64,000 nt of DNA, from contig NZ_AUKE01000004.1 in assembly GCF_000424585.1 (NCBI RefSeq), forward strand, positions 1 through 64,000. Direction: 5' to 3'. Below are positions 55,374 through 62,117 of the stretch, piece after piece. The position numbers and the translations under genes were made by a program. Within the stretch, counting starts at the first letter, position 1. Each line of letters opens with the position of its first letter. The DNA comes from Butyrivibrio sp. MC2013 (GTDB lineage: Bacteria; Bacillota; Clostridia; Lachnospirales; Lachnospiraceae). The notes below the pieces were generated by a model, which saw only the letters and a list, made by a program, of their open reading frames with translations, searched no databases and was not told the DNA's origin.

Positions 55374-55823
55374 TCAAGCTATCCTGGATCTGAACCTGTC
55401 AACAATGGCATAGCCTTCGCCATTGCCTCCTGTCACATATACTTTGCCGCATCTAACCCATGCATGGGCCACCATTTTACCATGTTCATCAAGCTTACAG
55501 CCCAGATACATGGTGGATTCCACGCCTTTTTCTGCAAGGAGCCTCTGTGCAGTAAGCGCCCTGACAAGACACTTACTCTCCCACCTGGTACGGTTACATA
55601 CATGCTCAACAACGAGAGCCACATTTCTGCACAGACGATAAGCTGATATATCAGCATCTTCAGGAGATTCCTCTCCTTCGATGCCCCATTCCTTATATAT
55701 CTTCTTTGGATCTATAAATAATATCTTGAACCTGAACTCAGCAGAATACAAAAATGCCTTGATAGACATCCTTCTGTGTCTGTTAAAACGAAGAAAACGT
55801 ATACCTCTTCCTATAACACTCAT
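55374..55823 (-). CDS. Lasso-peptide-type B2 protease (transglutaminase-like)
   Basis: The 149-residue protein has the B2/Transglut_core3 pattern. A basic N-terminus and helices lead to TRWESKCLVRALTAQRLLAE with catalytic Cys85, and KMVAHAWVRCGKVYV with His120. The acidic third residue is not obvious, since TGG follows where Asn or Asp is common. In lasso systems B2 removes the leader after PqqD (B1) presents it. It sits between the nucleotidyltransferase and regulator genes, divergent from pqqD. No other protease for the peptides is encoded nearby. Confidence 0.82.
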   Translation of the reverse strand: MSVIGRGIRFLRFNRHRRMSIKAFLYSAEFRFKILFIDPKKIYKEWGIEGEESPEDADISAYRLCRNVALVVEHVCNRTRWESKCLVRALTAQRLLAEKGVESTMYLGCKLDEHGKMVAHAWVRCGKVYVTGGNGEGYAIVDRFRSRIA

Positions 55824-55923
55824 TAAATAACTCCAAACGAATAATAGATCACCCTAAAACCAAAATATATACAAATGCCATCTTACCCACAGGCAGCATT
55901 TGTAATACAAATCCTCGACTCCA

Positions 55924-57090
55924 TCACTGGCTGTTAAAATCCAGCTTTAATTTCTTATATATGGAGATCATGTCAGTAGCGCGGCTCTCACTGCTTTCCA
56001 CCAGCTTCTTTCTCCTGTCCATCTTACTCTTATCTGACACACCTGTGATACCCCTGTGTATCCAAGTGGCAGGCAGAAGAAAGGGAGCCTTCTCCAGTAC
56101 AGGATAATGCTCTTTCATACGATCGATCGAAGGGAAATAATACCTCAGCACAGCATCCTTACCAGATGCTCCGCCCTTGTCCTTGGCCAGCTGGCCCCAG
56201 ACACCGTTCTCACCCTTGCCGTAAATGCCGCAATCAAGCATATAAGCAAAGAGATCATTGTAAAACTTATTGCTCTTTCTCTTATCAAGCCAGATATAAG
56301 CCAGATTCTTCATGTGCTCTTCGAAATCTACAAGGCCGCACCTTGAAAGCTCTGCCTTAAGGATTTCCTGATTCATGACAGCGCCATATTTATTCCAATA
56401 TACATAAATGTCCAGGAGGTTCCTGACACCGCACCCCTGCTCATAGAAGTGCTTGGCCATATGGGAGATCATGTATACATAAAAGTCTTCATTGGTAAAC
56501 TCATAGGTATACTCTGCTCCCTCTTTCTTTACAGATCTAAAATTATCCTTGAAATAGAGGTACTGCCCCTTATCCACATGCTTGTCATAGAGGGACCAGT
56601 GCATCTCTACCATCAGGAAAGGCTTCTTATGAAAAATAATATGATGGGATATAGCCTTATCCATCTCATAGCCCAGAGCCTTCACAACCTCTGTACTATG
56701 ATCCATGGTCTCATCATAAACCATGAAGTCTATATCGCTCATCTCTCTCATCTCAGGTCTGGGATAGATCTGCTTCAGCACAGTACCCTTCAGCACCTGA
56801 TTACGTACTCCGTTTGCTTCAAGAGCTTCTTCCAGCTCTCTGGCTGCAGTAACCTGAGCCAGTGTCTTTAATGTACTCCTGACCAGCACAGGTCTTATAT
56901 GCTCTTTAACCTCTTCCGGAATATCCGTCTGTATAACACCGGACAAGACCATGTAGAGAATCTGACCTCTTCCTGCAACATCAAATAATTCGTCAAAGCT
57001 GATCCCTTCAGGAATAGCAGGAATATCGGTCTTGTCGAACTCTGCCTTAATAAGATCGGCAAGATAGTCCATCATCAGTAAATAGTTCAT
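55924..57090 (-). CDS. Nucleotidyltransferase-family protein of the RiPP locus
   Basis: A 388-residue soluble protein of the NTP_transf_5 type. VLKGTVLKQIYPRPEMREMS is followed by DIDFMVYDETMDHST, giving the DxD metal site of the nucleotidyltransferase fold near residue 122. The C-terminal half is helical and basic, with HYPVLEKAPFLLPATWIHRG. Such genes occur in Firmicute lasso clusters (paeninodin type), where a kinase and a nucleotidyltransferase decorate the peptide. The ribosome site is weak (GGGGATGATATTAAC). It heads the minus-strand operon with the B2 and regulator genes. Confidence 0.8.
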   Translation of the reverse strand: MNYLLMMDYLADLIKAEFDKTDIPAIPEGISFDELFDVAGRGQILYMVLSGVIQTDIPEEVKEHIRPVLVRSTLKTLAQVTAARELEEALEANGVRNQVLKGTVLKQIYPRPEMREMSDIDFMVYDETMDHSTEVVKALGYEMDKAISHHIIFHKKPFLMVEMHWSLYDKHVDKGQYLYFKDNFRSVKKEGAEYTYEFTNEDFYVYMISHMAKHFYEQGCGVRNLLDIYVYWNKYGAVMNQEILKAELSRCGLVDFEEHMKNLAYIWLDKRKSNKFYNDLFAYMLDCGIYGKGENGVWGQLAKDKGGASGKDAVLRYYFPSIDRMKEHYPVLEKAPFLLPATWIHRGITGVSDKSKMDRRKKLVESSESRATDMISIYKKLKLDFNSQ

Positions 57091-57166
57091 GTTAATATCA
57101 TCCCCGTCGTATTTCTTTCATATAGTTAAATATTTAACCAAACCCATATTATAAATTCTAACATAC

Positions 57167-57234
57167 TTGAAATAATTCTTAAATCATTTTATTATAAGCA
57201 TGCACATTAATTTTCAAGAATATATCTGTGCATG
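57167..57234 (+). promoter_or_regulatory. Promoter and leader inverted repeat of the pqqD operon
   Basis: -35 TTGAAA (57167-57172), 17-base spacer and -10 TATTAT (57190-57195). CATGCACA (57199-57206) and TGTGCATG (57227-57234) form an 8-base inverted repeat around the expected transcript start and just before the ribosome site, well placed for a regulator. Confidence 0.65.
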
Positions 57235-57251
57235 ATTACGGAGGATTTTTT

Positions 57252-57518
57252 ATGGACATGTCATCAAGCATCAAGCTAAAGCCCGGCATCAATGTGACTG
57301 ACCTCTCAGGGGAAAAGGTGATGATCGACTTTGAGACCGGCAAGTATTATATGATCAAGGGTGTCGGCAACGATATCTGGGATAGGATCCAGACAGAGAC
57401 TACAGTTTCCGACCTTGTTGCTTCTCTGCTTGCAGAATACGAAGTGAGTGAGGAAGAATGCAAGACATCTGTCATCGCATTTCTAGAAAAGCTTGAAGAG
57501 CTTAATTTCCTGGCTTGA
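57252..57518 (+). CDS. PqqD-family peptide-recognition protein (B1-like)
   Basis: The start at 57252 follows GGAGG by seven bases (MDMSSSIKLKPGINVTD). The 88 residues show the RRE fold of PqqD. VMIDFETGKYYMIKGVGNDI is the strand pair and helix pattern (xxLxxxxGxxYxLNxxGxxIW) and a helical C-terminus follows (VSDLVASLLAEYEVSEEECK). It binds leader peptides and delivers them to modifying enzymes, here probably the B2 protease and kinase. It is the first gene of the plus-strand operon. Confidence 0.9.
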   Translation: MDMSSSIKLKPGINVTDLSGEKVMIDFETGKYYMIKGVGNDIWDRIQTETTVSDLVASLLAEYEVSEEECKTSVIAFLEKLEELNFLA

Positions 57519-57625
57519 TACAAAGATCACCGGGCCGTTTCCTTTTGGGATACGGTCTTTTTCTTTTTGAGCAACAAGACTCCAATTGATAAAAGTTATC
57601 ATACATAGTGAAAGGAAATAATATT

Positions 57626-58504
57626 ATGTATCATTATCAAATGTATGGTCTGACTATCTCATCTGATATCGATATCCCTTATCTGATAGAGGGAGCTTCC
57701 AATGACGCAGATGTGATCATAAGAAGAGGCGATATTCCGGATTTCCTGCGCGGGGCCGACTCTGCCCCATATTACTCTGTGGCCAAGGACGAAGCCTGGT
57801 TTCACAATAGTACAGGCTTCTTCTACATGAGAGAAGGCAAATACATTAACTATCTGGAGAGAGAAAACTCATCCACACATTACGATATCAGAGCCTTCCT
57901 CACAGGCTATGCGATCAGCATCATCCTCATGCAGAGGGGCTATCTGGCTATCCACTGCAGCGCAGTATACGGCCTCGAAGGAGCCGTGATCATATCAGGC
58001 GGATCAGGAGCAGGCAAATCCACTCTCACTTCCCGTTTCCTGGAAAGAGGCTATAAGCTCATGGCAGACGATATTGCTGCGGTTCGCTTTGAAAATGGCG
58101 GCGCTTATCTTTATCCGGCCTTCCCTTATCAGAAGCTCTGCAGAAATGTGCTGGATGACAGCGACAGGGATATGGAAGACCTCATATATATAGATGAAGA
58201 GAAGGACAAATACCTGGTACCCGCAGAGCATTTCCACAATGAGCGCGCCAAGGTAAGCCGCATGCTGGTGATCAGCAAAAAGGACATTGAAGAGCTGAAT
58301 ATATATGAGCTCTCCGGCATGGATAAATTAACCGGTTTACAGAATAACATGTTCCTCCATGAGCTCACAGGCCCCTGGCAGTCTTCTCCTGAATTTCTCA
58401 CCAGCTGCCTTGTATGCGCAGGGGCTTTTCCCATTACCCGCATCGAAAGGCCAAAGGGCAAGGACACTCTAAGCGAGATTGAAAGCCACGTTATCCCAAA
58501 ATAA
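57626..58504 (+). CDS. HPr-kinase-like RiPP kinase
   Basis: The start at 57626 (MYHYQMYGLTISSDIDIPYL) has AAAGGA nine bases upstream. The 292-residue protein has an N-terminal all-beta region, then an HprK-like kinase core. AIHCSAVYGLEGAVIISGGS leads into Walker A GGSGAGKST at about 125-132, and LMADDIAAV at 146-153 is the Asp-rich catalytic loop. YPAFPYQKLCRNVL matches the family pattern. Homologues in paeninodin-type clusters phosphorylate the C-terminal Ser of the precursor. Neither precursor here ends in Ser, so the acceptor is unclear. Confidence 0.82.
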   Translation: MYHYQMYGLTISSDIDIPYLIEGASNDADVIIRRGDIPDFLRGADSAPYYSVAKDEAWFHNSTGFFYMREGKYINYLERENSSTHYDIRAFLTGYAISIILMQRGYLAIHCSAVYGLEGAVIISGGSGAGKSTLTSRFLERGYKLMADDIAAVRFENGGAYLYPAFPYQKLCRNVLDDSDRDMEDLIYIDEEKDKYLVPAEHFHNERAKVSRMLVISKKDIEELNIYELSGMDKLTGLQNNMFLHELTGPWQSSPEFLTSCLVCAGAFPITRIERPKGKDTLSEIESHVIPK

Positions 58505-58559
58505 AAGGGCTTTAAGGACACTGAATATAAATACAATTACAACAATTCTGTTGCAATTG

Positions 58560-58589
58560 TTTACATAATATCCTTCCAAGTGATATTGT
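58560..58589 (+). promoter_or_regulatory. Promoter of precursor peptide 1
   Basis: -35 TTTACA (58560-58565), 18-base spacer and -10 TATTGT (58584-58589). The ribosome site GGGAGG follows at about 58615. The precursor can thus be made separately from, and in excess of, the enzymes. Confidence 0.58.
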
Positions 58590-58629
58590 ATCAATGGTGC
58601 ATATATCATTTTAAGGGAGGATATACAAA

Positions 58630-58815
58630 ATGAAGATTTGGAACACACCTGAAGTAGAAACACTTAAGATCGAGAACACAGCATGTCACGATGAGACACC
58701 TGTTTGTGAGCAGGCCAGCGGCGCTGTAGAGTGCGAGCCCACTCCTTGCCAGCCTGTAACTCCTGTTTGTGGTCCTCAGAGACCTCATAGACCTGGCAGA
58801 TGGGGCAGACACTAA
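58630..58815 (+). CDS. RiPP precursor peptide 1, Cys-rich with lasso-like leader
   Basis: The 61-residue peptide follows GGGAGG. Leader residues 1-18 (MKIWNTPEVETLKIENTA) match the peptide at 50083, including Trp4, TPEV and Thr17. The putative core begins CHDETPVCEQASG and has Glu at position 9, which would allow a nine-membered macrolactam with the Cys1 amine. The remaining core is rich in Cys-Pro pairs (five Cys, counting Cys1, in positions 1-29) and ends in a basic Arg/Pro/His tail (RPHRPGRWGRH). At 43 residues it is much longer than common lasso cores. It lies between the kinase and exporter genes. A disulfide-rich bacteriocin without macrolactam is an alternative. Confidence 0.75.
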   Translation: MKIWNTPEVETLKIENTACHDETPVCEQASGAVECEPTPCQPVTPVCGPQRPHRPGRWGRH

Positions 58816-58850
58816 TTAGTCGGTGATCATTTAGGGTTTTTACTAAAAAA

Positions 58851-58880
58851 GGCCGATGCCGTTTGGCATCGGCCTCTTTT
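58851..58880 (+). terminator. Terminator after precursor peptide 1
   Basis: GGCCGATGCC and GGCATCGGCC form a perfect 10-base stem with loop GTTT, followed by TCTTTT. A second hairpin (GAAACACGCA/TGCGTGTTTC, 58926-58951) comes before the exporter gene. Confidence 0.92.
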
Positions 58881-59018
58881 AATGATAGAATGTTTAAATG
58901 ATATATGTTCTTAGATGATTCTTCAGAAACACGCATTTTACTGCGTGTTTCGTGAGAACATGAATCATACAGTATATATAAGCTTCAAAATACTTAATAT
59001 CAAAGGGGTTAGTAAGGT

Positions 59019-60749
59019 ATGAAGAGTGACAGGGAGAAACTAAAAGAGTTCCTGAACAATAAAGAAAACAACAAGAAATATGTATCGTGGCTCATACATT
59101 ATTCCAAGCCATATATTCCCAGAATAGTTCTGCTGATGCTCATCAGCATGGCCGGAACCTTCTTTTCCATAGAGCTGGCTGTCATATCCAAAAAAATACT
59201 GGATAACGCTGCTAAAGGAGGGGCCATATTCAGCGTAATAGGCCTATATATCCTGGTACTGGCTGCATCTCAGATACTGACTATTGTATCAAGGCTGGTA
59301 TCAACCATGCTCAACGAGCGCTTCTCATTTGGTATCAGGAAGCAGGTCTACGACAAGATCCTCAATTCCGTATGGAAGGATGTGAGTAAGTATCACACTG
59401 GTGACCTGATGACCAGGATGACCAGTGATGCCGGATACATAGCAGACGGTATCGTCAATGTCATCCCTCAGATCATGGTGCTCTTATTTGAGCTGGTAGC
59501 AGTCTTTATCACTCTCTTTATGTATTCTAAATTCCTGGCTATATTTGCCCTGGCCATGGCACCCTTTGCAGCACTTGTTGCACTGGTCCTTGGCAGGAAG
59601 CTCAAGCCTCTTCAGGTCAAGGTCCAGGAATCCGAGACCAATTACAGATCCTTTATACAGGAATCACTCTCCCATCTTCTGGTTGTAAAGGCGTTTGATA
59701 ATGAGACATTCTTTTCAAAGAAGCTGGTCCAGCTCAGAGAAGAAAGATTCCACTGGGTATGGAAGAGAACCCTCCTGAGCACAGGCACATCAGCTGCCAT
59801 GTCAGTACTCTTCGAGCTGGGTTATGTCATCGCCTTCTCCTACGGAGTACTCCAGATAGCTTCCGGCGAGATCACCTTTGGTACTCTGACAGTATTCCTG
59901 CAGCTGGTCAACCGTGTATCTGCGCCTGTTCTTGAGATAGCCAGCAAGCTCCCTTCCATCGTATCTATCATAGCCAGCGCAGGCCGTGTTATGGAGATCC
60001 AGAATATGACTCCTGACGAGAGACTGGGCATAAAGGAAGTACCTGCTGTCAACGTAGGTGTCAAGGTGTCAGATGTATCCTTTGGTTACTCCAATGATAC
60101 AGTACTAAACGGCATCTCCTTTAATCTGAATCCCGGAGATTTCGTAGCACTGGTAGGCGAATCAGGAATCGGTAAGACCACACTTATCAACCTTTTAAAC
60201 GCCTTCTTCCTCCCCGGAAGCGGCTCCATTGAATACTATGATTCCAAGGGCAATGTGATCCCTCTCAATGCTGATGTACGTAAGTTTATCTCCTACGTTC
60301 CTCAGGGCAACTCACTCTTCTCCGGTACCATCAGATCCAATATCCTCCATGGTAAACCGGATGCCACAGAGGAAGAGATTGCAGAAGCTGTTAGATTATC
60401 GTCTGTTGGAATGTTTATAGATGACCTGAAGGACGGCCTGGATACCAAGCTTGGTGAAAAAGGCACAGGTATCTCCGAAGGTCAGGCTCAGCGTGTAGCC
60501 ATTGCCAGAGCCCTGATCAGAAAGTCTCCCTTCCTGATCCTGGATGAAGCAACCAGCGCTCTGGATGAAAAGACAGAGCTTGCTGTACTGGGCGGCCTCT
60601 CACAGCTTAATCCCCGCCCCACATGCCTCATGATCACTCACAGAAGGAGCGTTCTCAAATACTGCAACAGAGAGCTCAGGATCGTGGACGGTGTGCTCAC
60701 AGAGATTGATATGGATAACGATCCTCTTCAGAGGGATGTGTTTATCTGA
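59019..60749 (+). CDS. ABC exporter (TMD-NBD fusion) for the RiPP
   Basis: A 576-residue half-transporter. Six membrane helices lie between about 25 and 320 (IPRIVLLMLISMAGTFFSIE for the first). The ATPase follows with Walker A VGESGIGKTTLINLL, signature GISEGQAQRVAIARAL, Walker B FLILDEATSALDE and switch MITHRRSVL. It lacks an N-terminal C39 peptidase domain, so leaders must be removed by another enzyme, in line with the B2 gene. It should export the mature peptide as a homodimer and may also confer immunity. It is the last gene of the plus-strand RiPP operon. Confidence 0.9.
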   Translation: MKSDREKLKEFLNNKENNKKYVSWLIHYSKPYIPRIVLLMLISMAGTFFSIELAVISKKILDNAAKGGAIFSVIGLYILVLAASQILTIVSRLVSTMLNERFSFGIRKQVYDKILNSVWKDVSKYHTGDLMTRMTSDAGYIADGIVNVIPQIMVLLFELVAVFITLFMYSKFLAIFALAMAPFAALVALVLGRKLKPLQVKVQESETNYRSFIQESLSHLLVVKAFDNETFFSKKLVQLREERFHWVWKRTLLSTGTSAAMSVLFELGYVIAFSYGVLQIASGEITFGTLTVFLQLVNRVSAPVLEIASKLPSIVSIIASAGRVMEIQNMTPDERLGIKEVPAVNVGVKVSDVSFGYSNDTVLNGISFNLNPGDFVALVGESGIGKTTLINLLNAFFLPGSGSIEYYDSKGNVIPLNADVRKFISYVPQGNSLFSGTIRSNILHGKPDATEEEIAEAVRLSSVGMFIDDLKDGLDTKLGEKGTGISEGQAQRVAIARALIRKSPFLILDEATSALDEKTELAVLGGLSQLNPRPTCLMITHRRSVLKYCNRELRIVDGVLTEIDMDNDPLQRDVFI

Positions 60750-60832
60750 TAATATCTTTTCCAAAATGCGTGTTTAGTTAAATAACATCTGATAACACAT
60801 AGTAAGATTAGTTTTACATCGACACAAATGTA

Positions 60833-60874
60833 AAAGCCGCAAACTGTATCCATACGGATTCTGCTTGCGGCTTT
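60833..60874. terminator. Bidirectional terminator between ABC exporter and glycosyltransferase genes
   Basis: AAAGCCGCAA and TTGCGGCTTT pair around a 22-base loop that itself holds TATCCATACGGATTC. It serves two converging genes. Confidence 0.75.
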
Positions 60875-60922
60875 AATTATGTATGTCAGAAGTGCATGGA
60901 TGCACTTCTATGTCATCTGTTC

Positions 60923-61930
60923 TCAAGTATTATAATCCTTCTTCACTTTAAATCTTATGTGGAGTATTTCTACCATTAAATTCATCAAAAGCTTACTGTA
61001 GTGCTTCATGATGTATCCTTTAACGCCGCCTTTTATATAAGGATTGGCGCTCAGATCAGATATATTATGGCGAATATAGTCATAAGACCTGGATACCAGT
61101 TCTCTTCTGTCACGCCTCTTATCAACAAAACTTACTCTGTTTAGATTACTAAAAAGCATCACCTTGCCTATAAGATAGTCCAGCTCGCTCTTATAATCTT
61201 CATAGAGGCCTTTTCCCTTATAGAAGGATAATAATGCATCAAATACAGGCATGATATTGGCTACCTTCTCAGGCCTGACACTGGTCATAGTAGAGCCCTC
61301 ATGAAGAGTCCTGACACTGAGAGCCTCTGTGATATAGACAGGCTTACTGATCCAGGGCAAGAGTTCTGCAAAAAAAGCAGTATCTTCATAGATAAAGCCC
61401 TCAGGATAAAATGCACCGGAATCAACAAGAATCTCTCTCTTAAAAAGAGTTGTAAACATACTGACATTGGCATCTATAAACATCTCTCTGTTAGTGGAGC
61501 ATATAGGCCTCATGTCAAGATCTCGGACAACAATCTCCTTGTCGCCATCATATCTTACAGCCTTATAACCACAGCCCACAAAATCCGCATTATTATCTTT
61601 GGCAGCTTTATACATTTTCTCAGCCCAGGCGGGATCATATTGATCATCCGAATCCAGACAGGATATATATTCACCTGTGCAATATTTAAAACCCATATTC
61701 CTGGCACTGCCCTGACCACCGTTAGCCTTACTATAGCACTTAAATGAATCAGGGTATCTGCTCTCATATTCCTTCATTATAGCGGGGGATATACCATCTG
61801 TAGAGCCATCATCCACTACTACCGCCTCTATATTATCCAGCCCTATAGTCTGTGACACTATACTGTCAAAACATTTATACAGAAGCTCACCTGTATTATA
61901 TACAGGGATCACTATACTTATCATTTTCAT
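60923..61930 (-). CDS. Family 2 glycosyltransferase
   Basis: The 335-residue protein begins MISIVIPVYNTGELLYKCFD, then VVVDDGSTDG and the metal-binding DxD variant ISCLDSDDQYDPAWAEKM. The GT-A core ends near 235 and a helical C-terminal region follows. It transfers a sugar from a nucleotide donor onto a surface polymer or lipid carrier; acceptor and donor are unknown. AGGAG is seven bases before the start. It is not obviously part of the RiPP operon, being separated by a terminator and on the other strand. Confidence 0.88.
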   Translation of the reverse strand: MKMISIVIPVYNTGELLYKCFDSIVSQTIGLDNIEAVVVDDGSTDGISPAIMKEYESRYPDSFKCYSKANGGQGSARNMGFKYCTGEYISCLDSDDQYDPAWAEKMYKAAKDNNADFVGCGYKAVRYDGDKEIVVRDLDMRPICSTNREMFIDANVSMFTTLFKREILVDSGAFYPEGFIYEDTAFFAELLPWISKPVYITEALSVRTLHEGSTMTSVRPEKVANIMPVFDALLSFYKGKGLYEDYKSELDYLIGKVMLFSNLNRVSFVDKRRDRRELVSRSYDYIRHNISDLSANPYIKGGVKGYIMKHYSKLLMNLMVEILHIRFKVKKDYNT

Positions 61931-62117
61931 AAATTATCTCCTTCAATAAGCCTCAATGACAGATTATATCAAATAAGTGTTTTTTGGTAAATCATCACAA
62001 TTATCTGTATCTATTCTGACCATTATTCCATATCAATTTTTTAATGGATCTTCCGAAATATCTAAGTGTGATCGGCCAAAATAATAGTTCTACAAAGCAT
62101 TCAGCAAGGAGGCTTCT

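Noticed and set aside
58664-58936. 90-codon minus-strand frame opposite precursor peptide 1
   Set aside because: It lacks a ribosome site and runs through the terminator hairpin, while the plus-strand peptide has a GGGAGG site and a homologue at 50083.
59019-60749. ABC exporter as a C39-peptidase bacteriocin transporter
   Set aside because: The protein starts directly with the membrane domain; there is no N-terminal Cys/His peptidase region.
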